A stretch of 40,949 bases of DNA, from positions 109,015-149,963 of the forward strand of contig CP070693.1 of assembly GCA_020353235.1 (NCBI GenBank), read 5' to 3'. The DNA is from Dehalococcoidia bacterium. Its GTDB lineage: Bacteria; Chloroflexota; Dehalococcoidia; Dehalococcoidales; JAUYDJ01. Each line of letters opens with the position of its first letter. Position 1 is the first letter of the stretch. The position numbers were made by a program, and so were the translations under genes. The notes beneath the pieces are model-generated. The model ran no database searches, had not been told where the DNA came from, and saw only the letters and a list, made by a program, of their open reading frames with translations. This document shows, one piece after another, positions 7,161-15,577 of this stretch.

Positions 7161-7340
7161 TCTTTGAAGCGGGCCGAAGGTCGAGAGTAATGTTAACTGC
7201 CGAGCACTATTTGGAGAGAGCCAAATTCGTCTTTACCGAGCGCACTGGGGTGCGCTTGGGAGGGCTTTTGCGATAAACTGAAACAGGTCTAGTTAGTAAA
7301 TATATGCCTAAAATGCCTCCCAGGCGGGAGGCATTTTTGT
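7161..7340 (+). ncRNA. Structured leader RNA, candidate riboswitch/attenuator
   Basis: No reading frame fits this stretch, which lies between a strong promoter and a terminator. Visible helices are GGCC-GAA-GGTC, ATTTGG-AGAGAG-CCAAAT (7209-7226) and a GCGCAC/GTGCGC stem near 7240-7256. A GGGAGG run (7258-7263) can pair with the CCTCCC 5' arm of the terminator (7316-7321), giving an antiterminator-like alternative. That arrangement is typical of transcription-attenuating leaders. It lacks the UGGNACCGCG of a T-box, and I could not match it to cobalamin, SAM, TPP, FMN, lysine, glycine or c-di-GMP riboswitches from memory. An independent small RNA (for example 6S-like) is the alternative. Confidence 0.55.
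7311..7335 (+). terminator. Intrinsic terminator in the leader
   Basis: Perfect 11-bp stem AAATGCCTCCC (7311-7321) / GGGAGGCATTT (7326-7336), 4-nt loop, with T residues to 7338. It lies before the gene it would control, so it is a regulated or leaky terminator, or the end of a separate small RNA. Confidence 0.75.
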
Positions 7341-7363
7341 ATCAAGAGACAGGGGCTAGCCTT

Positions 7364-9268
7364 ATGGAAAAGTGTGATACTATCCCAAAGCTCATCCAGC
7401 ATAACTTTGGAAAATGGGGCGACCGCCCGGCCATGTGCATGAAGCAATTCGGCGTCTGGCAGAGGTACAGCTGGCAGGAGTACTACCAGAAGGTAAAGCA
7501 CTTCTCCCTGGGCTTAATCAGCCTGGGGTTGAAACCGAGGGATGTGGTCTGCATCATCGGGGATAACGAGCCGGAATGGTTCTGGGGGGAGTTCGCCGTC
7601 CAGGCCGCTGGCGGTATCGTCACCGGCATCTTCGTTGACTCGATTCCATCTGAGGTAAAATACATCGCCACTCACTCCGACGCCAAATTTGCCATCGTTA
7701 ATGACCAGGAACAGACCGATAAATTCCTCCAGATTAAAGACGAGCTACCTTCACTGAAGAAGGTCATCTACTGGGACCCCAAGGGGCTGCGCAATTATGA
7801 TGACCCCATTCTTATCAATTTTATCGAAGTAATCGAACTGGGCAAAAAATACGAGGCAGCCCACCAGGATTTGTTTGAACAGAACGTAGCTCAGGGTAGC
7901 GGGGAAAACACCGCTTTTATCTACTACACCTCGGGCACTACCGGCCTGCCCAAGGGAGCCATACTGACCCATCAGTCCCTGATAACCACTGCCAAGGGAT
8001 TTACCAGCCGCTACCCCCTGAATGAGAATGATGACCTGATTTCCAACTTTCCGGCGGCCTGGGTGGGTGACAGCTACTTTGCCACCATCCCCCATCTGCT
8101 AACCGGAGCCAGGCTCAACTTTCCCGAAGAGGCGGAAACCCTGGCCCAGGATACCCGTGAGGTCGGCCCCAACTTCGCCATCTACGGCCCCCGACAGTGG
8201 GAAGGGCTGGTCAGTGAGATTCAGGTAAAGATGATTGATGCCCACCCCCTGAAGCGCTTTGTCTATCACCTATTTATGCCCATCGGCCACAAGATTGCAG
8301 ATATTAATTTCAAGGCCAAGACCCCCAACCTGTTCTGGCGAGCCCTTTACCGGTTAGCCTATCTCTTACTGTTCCGGCCGCTCAAAGACCAGCTGGGGCT
8401 GGGCAAGGTCAGGTTTGCCGTCACTGGGAGCTCGGTGCTGAGCCTAGATACCTTCCGGCTAATCCATGCCATCGGTATTGAGCTGAGGCAGAACTATGCC
8501 AGCACCGAAGCCGGCTTTATCTCCTCACACGGCAAGGGTGAAATCAGCTTTGAGAGCGTCGGGCGACCGGCGCTGGGCACCGAGGTCAGAATAACCGATG
8601 CCGGCGAGCTTCTGGTCAGAAGTGACTGCATGTTCAAGGGGTATCACAAAGACCCTGAAAAAACGAAACAGGCCCTGATCAACGGCTGGTGCCATACCGG
8701 GGACGCCGTCCATATTAATGAGAAGGGGCACCTCATCTTCATGGACCGGCTGGAGCACCTGGGTGAGCTGAGTTCGGGGGTGAAGTATGCCCCGCAGTAT
8801 ATCGAGGGGCGGCTCAGGTTCAGCCCCTACATCAAGGATGCTATGGTTATCGGCGGCAAAGACAAAGAATTTGTCTCCGCCATATTGAACATAGACTTCA
8901 CCATGGTCGGCAAGTGGGCGGAACGCAACCACATCCCCTACACCACCTTTGTTGATTTATCCCAGAAGAAAGAGGTTGCCGATTTAGTGCAGAAAGACAT
9001 GGTCCGGGTCAACAGCTACCTGCCCGAGCCAGCCAGAGTCAGAAAATTCGTGCTGCTACACAAAGAGTTTGACCCTGATGAAGCCGAACTCACCCGGACT
9101 AGAAAGCTGAGAAGGGACTTTATGGAAGAACGCTACCGCGAATTAATCAGTGCCATGTATCAGGACGGCAAGAGCGTCACCGTTAAGGCTCCGGTAACCT
9201 ACCGCGACGGACGGAAAGGGGTGGTCAGCACCGATATTAATGTCAGGGAGGTGGCGGCAGAGACATAA
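7364..9268 (+). CDS. Long-chain-type acyl-CoA synthetase (AMP-forming)
   Basis: 634 residues from the ATG at 7364 (AGGGG at 7351-7355). The frame continues upstream but would run back through the terminator hairpin, so that part is rejected. The adenylate-forming P-loop YYTSGTTGLPKGA (about 187-199) is intact. Further motifs are YASTEAG, a HTGD-type ATP/ribose motif (GWCHTGDAVHINEKGHLIFMDR) and a C-terminal lid. It activates a carboxylic acid with ATP and joins it to CoA; the overall form resembles long-chain fatty acid or AMP-binding-protein FadD15-like enzymes. It overlaps livH by 1 bp (TAATG). Pairing with an ABC importer suggests trapping of an imported acid as its CoA ester (inference). 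Confidence 0.9.
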   Translation: MEKCDTIPKLIQHNFGKWGDRPAMCMKQFGVWQRYSWQEYYQKVKHFSLGLISLGLKPRDVVCIIGDNEPEWFWGEFAVQAAGGIVTGIFVDSIPSEVKYIATHSDAKFAIVNDQEQTDKFLQIKDELPSLKKVIYWDPKGLRNYDDPILINFIEVIELGKKYEAAHQDLFEQNVAQGSGENTAFIYYTSGTTGLPKGAILTHQSLITTAKGFTSRYPLNENDDLISNFPAAWVGDSYFATIPHLLTGARLNFPEEAETLAQDTREVGPNFAIYGPRQWEGLVSEIQVKMIDAHPLKRFVYHLFMPIGHKIADINFKAKTPNLFWRALYRLAYLLLFRPLKDQLGLGKVRFAVTGSSVLSLDTFRLIHAIGIELRQNYASTEAGFISSHGKGEISFESVGRPALGTEVRITDAGELLVRSDCMFKGYHKDPEKTKQALINGWCHTGDAVHINEKGHLIFMDRLEHLGELSSGVKYAPQYIEGRLRFSPYIKDAMVIGGKDKEFVSAILNIDFTMVGKWAERNHIPYTTFVDLSQKKEVADLVQKDMVRVNSYLPEPARVRKFVLLHKEFDPDEAELTRTRKLRRDFMEERYRELISAMYQDGKSVTVKAPVTYRDGRKGVVSTDINVREVAAET

Positions 9269-10155
9269 TGGCTGAGTTACTGCAATACCTGATTAGCGGT
9301 CTGGCGGTAGGGATGATTTATGCCCTGATTGCCCTCGGCTTTGTCGTCGTCTGGAAGTCGAGCAGTGTCGCCAATCTGGCGCTTGGCCAGCTGGTGCTAT
9401 TCTCTGCCTGGTTTACCTACGGAATGCTGGTTCAGGCCAATTTCCCCCTGTGGCTGGCTTTTCCTCTGGTTATCCTGTTCTCGCTAGCGTTGGGCTGGGT
9501 AATCGAGCGACTCGCCCTGCGTCCTCTGATTGCCCAGCCTATTTTATCTCTGATTACGATAACACTGGGCGTGGCCTACTTTATTGAAGGCGTGGTAACC
9601 CTTATCTGGCCCAAGAGTGTGGCTGCCCTGCCCCGCTTCTTCCCGACCCAGCCCATCCGTATCGGCCCGGCGGTGGTCTCTCAAGAATATGTCTGGGTAG
9701 CCGGCATCTCGCTGATAGTATTCGTCCTGCTCACCCTCTTCTTCCGCTATCACCGCATGGGTATCGCCATGAGGGCAACCGCTGATGACCAGCTTGCCGT
9801 TCAGGCCTGTGGTATCCCGGTAACCCGAATTTTCTCCCGGTCATGGATGTTCGCCTGCCTCGTCGCCGCCATCGGCGGTATTCTGGTCTCCAGTATCGGC
9901 GGCATTACCTACGGTCTAGTGGAAACCGGACTCAAGGCTTTCTCGGTGGTAATACTGGGCGGGCTTGACTCGTTCATCGGCGCCATTATCGCCGGACCGA
10001 TTATCGGGCTCTGCGAGAACCTGGGCGGGGGCTACCTTACCCCGATTATTGGCTGGGCGGGGGTGAAAGATATCATACCCTTTATCATTATCATCATTGT
10101 TATGATTATCAAGCCCTACGGGCTATTTGGCGAGGTTCGTATCGAGAGGATATAG
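9268..10155 (+). CDS. livH: Branched-chain-type ABC permease LivH
   Basis: 295 residues, very hydrophobic, with the LivH N-terminus (LLQYLISGLAVGMIYALIALGFVVVWKSSSVANLALGQLVLF) and the C-terminal region VILGGLDSFIGAIIAGPIIGLCENL typical of this permease. About eight membrane helices. It pairs with LivM to form the membrane channel of a HAAT-family importer. Many systems of this family carry aromatic or other carboxylates rather than leucine. It starts within the stop of the acyl-CoA synthetase, so the two are translationally coupled. Confidence 0.92.
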   Translation: MAELLQYLISGLAVGMIYALIALGFVVVWKSSSVANLALGQLVLFSAWFTYGMLVQANFPLWLAFPLVILFSLALGWVIERLALRPLIAQPILSLITITLGVAYFIEGVVTLIWPKSVAALPRFFPTQPIRIGPAVVSQEYVWVAGISLIVFVLLTLFFRYHRMGIAMRATADDQLAVQACGIPVTRIFSRSWMFACLVAAIGGILVSSIGGITYGLVETGLKAFSVVILGGLDSFIGAIIAGPIIGLCENLGGGYLTPIIGWAGVKDIIPFIIIIIVMIIKPYGLFGEVRIERI

Positions 10156-10158
10156 TCT

Positions 10159-11214
10159 ATGACGCTACCGAGTGGAACACGCAATTATACCTATGCCCAG
10201 GACATGGCCATTCTGCGCACCAAAACCCAGTGGGTATTAATGGCTGTCTTTCTGGTTCTCCTGCTCACCGCCCCCCTCTACCTCGGCAACTACCTGCTGA
10301 GCGTGGCTAACCTGATTGGCATCACCCTTATTGCCGCCACCGGACTGAATATTCTGACCGGCTACTGCGGGCAGCTATCGGTCGGTCACGCCGGCTTTAT
10401 CGCCGTGGGTGCCTACACCTCAGCGGTGCTGACCAACCGGCTGGAGCTCCCCTTCCTGGTCGGCTTAATCTGTGCCGGCTTAATGGCGGGGCTGGTCGGG
10501 CTTATCTTCGGCATTCCCTCAATCCGGGTCAAGGGCTTCTATCTGGCGATTACTACTATTGCCGCCCAGTTCATCATTATCTGGGTCATCAACCACTGGT
10601 CTTCCGTAACCGGCGGCTTCGTCGGCATACCGGTGCCCGAGGCTTCCATCGGGGGTTTTACCTTTCGCGGCGAGGCAAGCCAGTTCTACCTCATCTTCGG
10701 CATCGTGATGCTGGTTATTTTCTTTGCCAAGAACCTGGCACGAACCAGAGTGGGCCGAGCCTTCATTGCCATACGGGATAACGACTTAGCCGCCCAGGTG
10801 ATGGGCATCAATATTTTCTACTACAAACTGCTGGCCTTCTTTATCGGCTGTTTTCTGGCCGGGATAGCCGGCTCACTGATGGCTCACTGGATTGGCTTCA
10901 TGAACGCCGAGCACTTTTCCCTGACCGAGTCAATACTCTATATCGGCATGATAATCATCGGTGGTCTGGGCACCACATTGGGACCCATTTTCGGGGTGGT
11001 CTTTATCCGTCTCCTCCAGCAGGTGTTAACCGTGATGGTGGTTCCCTCGCTGGAGTCGACCTTCACCGCCCTGCCCTCCGGATTTGCCACCGGTGTTGCC
11101 CCGATGCTGTTCGGCCTAATAATCGTGCTCTTCCTGATACTTGAGCCACGGGGACTTGCCCACCGCTGGTCACTATTTAAGTCTGCTTATCGCCTATGGC
11201 CATTCTCATACTAG
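10159..11214 (+). CDS. livM: Branched-chain-type ABC permease LivM
   Basis: 351 residues. LivM hallmarks include NILTGYCGQLSVGHAGFIAVGAYTSAVL (about 65-93), AIRDNDLAAQVMGINIFYYKLLAFFIGCFLAGIAGSL and IIGGLGTTLGPIFGVVFIRLL. It is a multi-pass membrane protein that partners LivH. It begins 3 bp after the livH stop. About 90 bp follow before the binding-protein gene. Confidence 0.92.
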   Translation: MTLPSGTRNYTYAQDMAILRTKTQWVLMAVFLVLLLTAPLYLGNYLLSVANLIGITLIAATGLNILTGYCGQLSVGHAGFIAVGAYTSAVLTNRLELPFLVGLICAGLMAGLVGLIFGIPSIRVKGFYLAITTIAAQFIIIWVINHWSSVTGGFVGIPVPEASIGGFTFRGEASQFYLIFGIVMLVIFFAKNLARTRVGRAFIAIRDNDLAAQVMGINIFYYKLLAFFIGCFLAGIAGSLMAHWIGFMNAEHFSLTESILYIGMIIIGGLGTTLGPIFGVVFIRLLQQVLTVMVVPSLESTFTALPSGFATGVAPMLFGLIIVLFLILEPRGLAHRWSLFKSAYRLWPFSY

Positions 11215-11232
11215 TCAAACACTAGCCAAAAA

Positions 11233-11255
11233 AGGAGGTATATATTACAATGTAA
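11233..11255 (+). promoter_or_regulatory. Shine-Dalgarno plus AUG-UAA minimal frame
   Basis: AGGAGG (11233-11238), 11 nt, then ATG directly followed by TAA (11250-11255). A further AGGAGG (11271-11276) has no start codon at normal distance. The true Shine-Dalgarno of the binding protein is AGGAGG at 11293-11298. The same AGGAGG-N11-ATG-stop arrangement precedes the second binding-protein gene at 16003-16025. Confidence 0.45.
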
Positions 11256-11305
11256 CGCATTAAATCAGAAAGGAGGCTGACTTAAATCTTCAAGGAGGAA
11301 TCAAG

Positions 11306-12568
11306 ATGAAAAACCGAAAATTTGTCATATTTGCTGGACTCATCTGCCTCGCCTTGATGGTAGCCCTGCTGCCTTTGGGCAGCGCCTGTGGCCCCGAAGA
11401 AGCCAAGACACTGAAGATAGGCATAACCACACCATCAAGCGGCAAGGCAGCGGAGAAGGGAGCCCCGATGGGAAACGCCAATCGGGACGCCATTGAATAT
11501 GTCAATGCCGAACTCGGTGGCGCCGCCGGCTACCCGATTGAGCTGATGTGGCTGGACAATGGCTATGATGCGGCTAAAGTGGTTACCAACGTCAATAGAT
11601 TCATGGACGAAGGCTGCCTCATGTTCGCCACCGCTTCTTCGGCGATGATGTCGGCGAGTATGGAAATCGCCAACCGGGCTGAGTTTCCCGGGCTGGCTTC
11701 TTTTACCGCGCCCAGTCTGTACCGTCCCCCCAAGCACATCTACGGCCAGATGCCGGACTACGGTGACGATGCCCTCGCCTTTGCCAGCTATTTCATGGAC
11801 AATATCTGGCAGGAGTCGCGAAAACCAAAGTTTGCTCTGCACCTCCTGAATAACCCCACCGGCTACGGTGCCCGCGATGCCTTCAAGGCCAAGGCTGACG
11901 AGCTGGGTATTGAGATTATCTCGGTTGATGAGCACGCCGCAACCACCACCTCGGAGATGGAGTCCCTGACCCGAATCAAGGCATCAAACCCCGATGTGCT
12001 CTATATCTCCAGCACACCGGCACCGACGGCGGTCATCATCAAGAATGCCTATGACCTGGGCCTGTATCCAGGAGTGACCATCGGCCTGGGGCATGCCGGT
12101 ATTACCAAGGCACTGGTTGACATCGCTGGCGCCGATATTGTCGAGGGTGTCTACGGGGTGTTCCCCACCGTGAACTGGGGCGATGATGTACCCGGCATGG
12201 CTAAGATGACCGAGTACTGCCGCAACCTTCACCCCGAAGATGAGGGCAATATGGACTACATCACATCTTGGGCACAGAGCCTGATTATGGTTGAGATTCT
12301 GCGGGTAGCCGTGGGCAATGTCGGCTATGACGCCCTGGCCAAAGGAGATGTAGATGCCTGGCGAGCCCTAGAGACCCAAGGTATTCAGAAGCTCAAGGAC
12401 TATGACGTCGGCGGTCTCCATGGTCCGGTCAACTACACCGCCGGGGACAACCGACTTTCCAAGTCAGTCAGGGTCTTCCAGATACAGAACGGGGTAATCA
12501 CCCCCATCAGTGGCTGGGTGGAAGCACCCGTGGTCAAATACGAGGACTTTGACTGGTTCGGCAAGTAG
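11306..12568 (+). CDS. ABC importer substrate-binding lipoprotein (Peripla_BP_6 type)
   Basis: 420 residues. A lipoprotein signal with lipobox LGSAC (Cys28) is followed by KTLKIGITTPSSGKAAEKGAPMGNANRDAIEYVNAELGG, the start of a two-lobed Leu/Ile/Val-type binding protein. Later segments such as GVYGVFPTVNWGDDVPGMAKMTEYCRN fit the family. It is anchored outside the membrane and delivers ligand to LivHM. The ligand cannot be told from sequence; neighbouring CoA ligases make an organic or aromatic acid plausible. The ATG has AGGAGG 7 nt upstream. It probably needs more protein than the permeases, consistent with its own strong ribosome site and the hairpin behind it. Confidence 0.9.
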   Translation: MKNRKFVIFAGLICLALMVALLPLGSACGPEEAKTLKIGITTPSSGKAAEKGAPMGNANRDAIEYVNAELGGAAGYPIELMWLDNGYDAAKVVTNVNRFMDEGCLMFATASSAMMSASMEIANRAEFPGLASFTAPSLYRPPKHIYGQMPDYGDDALAFASYFMDNIWQESRKPKFALHLLNNPTGYGARDAFKAKADELGIEIISVDEHAATTTSEMESLTRIKASNPDVLYISSTPAPTAVIIKNAYDLGLYPGVTIGLGHAGITKALVDIAGADIVEGVYGVFPTVNWGDDVPGMAKMTEYCRNLHPEDEGNMDYITSWAQSLIMVEILRVAVGNVGYDALAKGDVDAWRALETQGIQKLKDYDVGGLHGPVNYTAGDNRLSKSVRVFQIQNGVITPISGWVEAPVVKYEDFDWFGK

Positions 12569-12581
12569 TCATAATTACTAA

Positions 12582-12611
12582 GTGGGGGCTCTATAGTCAT
12601 GGAGCCCCCAC
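12582..12611 (+). terminator. Hairpin after binding-protein gene
   Basis: Perfect 10-bp stem GTGGGGGCTC (12582-12591) / GAGCCCCCAC (12602-12611), 10-nt loop, no U-tract. It lies between the binding protein and livF. Such intercistronic hairpins often protect the upstream binding-protein mRNA and reduce downstream expression. Confidence 0.6.
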
Positions 12612-12634
12612 CTGAATAAGAATAAGAGGTAGAC

Positions 12635-13426
12635 ATGCTCAAATTAAATAACATTGAGGTGACATACCTCAATGTTATCCGGGTGCTGCACGGTGTCTCG
12701 CTGGATGTAGAGGACGGGGCGATTGTGGCTCTGCTCGGCGCCAACGGCGCCGGCAAAAGCACCACCCTCAAGGCAATATCCGGCCTGCTTCACGTTGAGG
12801 AAGGCGAGGTAACCGATGGCAGTATTGAGTGGAACGGCGCCCGAATAGACAGAAAAAGCGCCGAAGAAATCGGCAAGCTGGGCATTATTCAGGCCCTAGA
12901 GGGGCGTCGCGTCTTCGAGCACCTGACTACCGAAGAAAACCTGCTGGTGGGAGCGTTTAACCGCAGCGACCGCAGTGGGGTGAAGCCGGACCTGGAGATG
13001 GTCTATAACTACTTCCCCCGGCTGAAGGAGCTGCGGCGCAACACCGCCGGCTATCTCTCCGGAGGCGAGCAGCAGATGCTGGTCATCGGCCGGGCTATGA
13101 TGGCTACCCCCAAGCTCATGATGCTGGATGAGCCATCGCTCGGTCTGGCACCGCTGCTGGTGGAGGAAATATACGATATCATCCGGCGCTTTAACACCGA
13201 GCACAAGACCTCGGTGCTGCTGGTGGAGCAGAACGTCAGAATTGCGCTCAGTATCGCCGACTACGGCTATGTGATGGAAAACGGGCGCGTTGTCCTTGAC
13301 GGCACCACCGATTTCCTGAGCAACAACGAGGACGTCAAGGAGTTCTATATGGGGCTTTCCGCCATGGGCACCAAGAAGAGCTACCGGGAAGTAAAGCACT
13401 ATAAGAGGCGCAAGCGATGGCTCTAA
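12635..13426 (+). CDS. livF: Branched-chain-type ABC ATPase LivF
   Basis: 263 residues. Walker A GANGAGKS (35-42), Q-loop QALEGRRVF (LivF-specific, about 86-94), signature LSGGEQQ (141-147), Walker B LMMLDEP (161-167) and the switch His region LLVEQN. The C-terminal tail is unusually basic (KKSYREVKHYKRRKRWL). It energises LivHM together with LivG. The start is an ATG behind GAGG; the 3' end overlaps the next gene by 10 bp. Confidence 0.92.
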   Translation: MLKLNNIEVTYLNVIRVLHGVSLDVEDGAIVALLGANGAGKSTTLKAISGLLHVEEGEVTDGSIEWNGARIDRKSAEEIGKLGIIQALEGRRVFEHLTTEENLLVGAFNRSDRSGVKPDLEMVYNYFPRLKELRRNTAGYLSGGEQQMLVIGRAMMATPKLMMLDEPSLGLAPLLVEEIYDIIRRFNTEHKTSVLLVEQNVRIALSIADYGYVMENGRVVLDGTTDFLSNNEDVKEFYMGLSAMGTKKSYREVKHYKRRKRWL

Positions 13427-14703
13427 AAGCTAGGCCAGACGAATACTTTGATGAACTGGAGACAATGCCGGCGCAGGCCAGGCAGAAATACCAGAACCAG
13501 CAACTGTCCTGGACGGTAGCTAACGCCTACCGCCATGCCCCGACGGTAAAGAAGATGTTTGATGAGGCCGGGGTCAGCCCCGCCCAGATTGGCACCGTAA
13601 AGGACCTGGAAAAGCTGCCCATCATCAGAAAGACCGACCTGATTGAGTGGCAGAAGCAAAATCCCCCCTACGGCGGGTTTCTGGCCGTTCCCGTGCCGGA
13701 TGTGGAACGCGTCTTTATCTCACCGGGGCCGGTCTATGAGCCCATCCAGCACTCCGGCATCAAGTGGTTCGCCAAATCCTTCTGGGCAGCCGGCTTCAGA
13801 AAGGGCGACATTGTCATCAATACCTTCACCTATCATATGTCGCCGGGGGGTATTCTGTTTCACGAAGCGCTGAAGCACTGCGGGGCAACCGCCATACCGA
13901 TGGGCATCGGCAACACCGAGACCCAGATACAGACCATGCTTGACCTCGGGGTTAGCGGCTTCGTGGGCACCCCCTCGTTTCTGATGACCATCATCAAACG
14001 CGCCGAAGAGCTGGGCTATAACTTCAGTCAGGACTTTGGCCTGCGCCTTGCCTGGTTCACCGGTGAGATGCTGCCCCCCTCAATGAGGGTAACCCTTGAG
14101 GAGGACTATCACATCGCCACCGCCCAGGCCTATGCAGTTACCGAGCCGGGTGGCGCCATCGCCTACGAGTGCCGCCAGAAATCGGGCATGCACCTGATGG
14201 ACGAATATGTCGTCGAAATAGCTGACCACGAGACCGGGAAACAGCTGGGCCCCAACCAGACCGGTGAAATCGTATTAACCCCCATCCACAACCGGACCTG
14301 GGGGCTTATCCGTTTCGGCACCGGTGACCTGTCTTCATATATTACCGAAGCTTGCCCCTGCGGACGCACCGCCAACCGGCTGACCGGCATCGTGGGCCGG
14401 ACCAGCGATGCGGTTAAAGTCAGGGGGATGTTCGTCGTTGCCCGACAGGCGGAACATGCTGTGGCCGGCTTTAGCTCCATCTCCCGATTTCAGATAATCG
14501 TCGGACGCAGTGCCTATCGAGACGTGATGACCCTCAAGGCTGAGCTGAAGGGCGAAGCCGTCGATAAAAAGAAGCTGGCTGATGACCTGGGCCGAAAATT
14601 CCAGGAAATATGCCGCATGAAGCTGGATAAGATTGAGCTGGTGGCGGCGGGGAGTATACCCGAAGAGCACCAGGCAATCGTGGATGAAAGAAGCTGGGAA
14701 TAG
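13417..14703 (+). CDS. PaaK-like adenylate-forming protein without canonical P-loop
   Basis: 428 residues, the length of phenylacetate-CoA ligases. PaaK-like features are the N-terminal QLSWTVANAYRHAPTVKKMFDEAGVSPAQI, KDLEKLPIIRKTDL, TGEMLPPSMRVTLEEDY, AYAVTEPGGAIAYEC and IRFGTGDLSSYI plus CPCGRT. Where PaaK has an SSGTTGKP ATP loop, this protein reads ISPGPVYEP (101-109). Adenylation by the standard mechanism is therefore doubtful; it could bind nucleotide differently or act as an accessory. It overlaps livF by 10 bp, so translation is coupled to the importer. A role in activating or sensing an imported aryl acid is inference. Confidence 0.82.
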   Translation: MALKARPDEYFDELETMPAQARQKYQNQQLSWTVANAYRHAPTVKKMFDEAGVSPAQIGTVKDLEKLPIIRKTDLIEWQKQNPPYGGFLAVPVPDVERVFISPGPVYEPIQHSGIKWFAKSFWAAGFRKGDIVINTFTYHMSPGGILFHEALKHCGATAIPMGIGNTETQIQTMLDLGVSGFVGTPSFLMTIIKRAEELGYNFSQDFGLRLAWFTGEMLPPSMRVTLEEDYHIATAQAYAVTEPGGAIAYECRQKSGMHLMDEYVVEIADHETGKQLGPNQTGEIVLTPIHNRTWGLIRFGTGDLSSYITEACPCGRTANRLTGIVGRTSDAVKVRGMFVVARQAEHAVAGFSSISRFQIIVGRSAYRDVMTLKAELKGEAVDKKKLADDLGRKFQEICRMKLDKIELVAAGSIPEEHQAIVDERSWE

Positions 14704-14704
14704 G

Positions 14705-15577
14705 CTATTTCTCTTGGCCCAGATAGGCGGCGATAACCTCAGGGTTAGTTCTAATTTGGTCAGGGGTACCTTCGGCGATTTTGCGCCCGAAATCAAGCAC
14801 CACCACCCGGTCGGCGATATCCATCACCACCCCCATGTCATGCTCCACTAGGATGATGCAATTGACCCCATCCCTTAACACCGGCGTTTCGGGATAAGTA
14901 ACCCCCTGCCCTTCAAAGATATCAATGATGAAGCGGGCGATGTCCTCTTTCTCTTCTAGATTCATGCCCGCCATCGGTTCATCAAGGAGCAGCACGGTCG
15001 GTTCCAGAGCCAGGGCGCGGCCCAGCTCAACCCGCTTGCGCATGCCATAGGGCAGGACGCCGACCACCCTTTTTCTAATCGGCTCTATCTCCAGAAAATC
15101 GATAATATCCTCCACCGTTCGGCGGTGCTCAATCTCCTCACTGTGCGCCCAACCGAAATAGAGGGAACTGGCCAGGAAGTTCTGCTTCATGAGCACGTGG
15201 CGTGCGGCCATAATGTTGTCCAGGGTGCTCAGCCCGGTATAAAGCTCAATATTCTGGAAGGTGCGCGCCAGACCGAGACGGGCAGCCCGGTCGGGGCGGA
15301 TGCGGGTGATGCGCTTGGCATCATAATATATCTCGCCCTTTTGCGGCTTGTAGAAGCCGCTGATGCAATTCAGCAGGCAGGTCTTGCCGGCACCATTGGG
15401 GCCGATAATAGCCAGAATTTCGTTTTCCCTTATCTCCAGGCTGACATCATCCAGCGCTTTTACCCCGCCAAAGGCAAGGGACAGGTTTTCAATGCGTATC
15501 TTTACCCGGTTCTGGCTCTCTTTGCCGGGTGGGGAGCTGGTTGACGGTTTCAGCGCCGGTTTCTCTTTATCACTCAA
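14705..15577 (-). CDS. livG: Branched-chain-type ABC ATPase LivG
   Basis: 290 residues. Walker A GPNGAGKT (59-66), LivG-type LARTFQNIELYTGLSTLDNIM, signature region VLPYGMRKRVELGRAL, Walker B VLLLDEPMAGMN and switch VEHDMGVVMDIADRV. An extra segment of about 17 residues (EGQGVTYPETPVLRDGV) sits before the switch His, and the N-terminus has a 25-residue polar tail. It lies on the strand opposite the rest of the liv genes and converges on the PaaK-like gene with one base between the stops. It is presumably the partner of LivF, expressed from a separate promoter. Confidence 0.92.
   Translation of the reverse strand: MSDKEKPALKPSTSSPPGKESQNRVKIRIENLSLAFGGVKALDDVSLEIRENEILAIIGPNGAGKTCLLNCISGFYKPQKGEIYYDAKRITRIRPDRAARLGLARTFQNIELYTGLSTLDNIMAARHVLMKQNFLASSLYFGWAHSEEIEHRRTVEDIIDFLEIEPIRKRVVGVLPYGMRKRVELGRALALEPTVLLLDEPMAGMNLEEKEDIARFIIDIFEGQGVTYPETPVLRDGVNCIILVEHDMGVVMDIADRVVVLDFGRKIAEGTPDQIRTNPEVIAAYLGQEK

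Noticed and set aside
7304-7363. N-terminal extension of the acyl-CoA synthetase from 7304
   Set aside because: Its codons form the terminator hairpin. The ATG at 7364 has a ribosome site and fits the family start.
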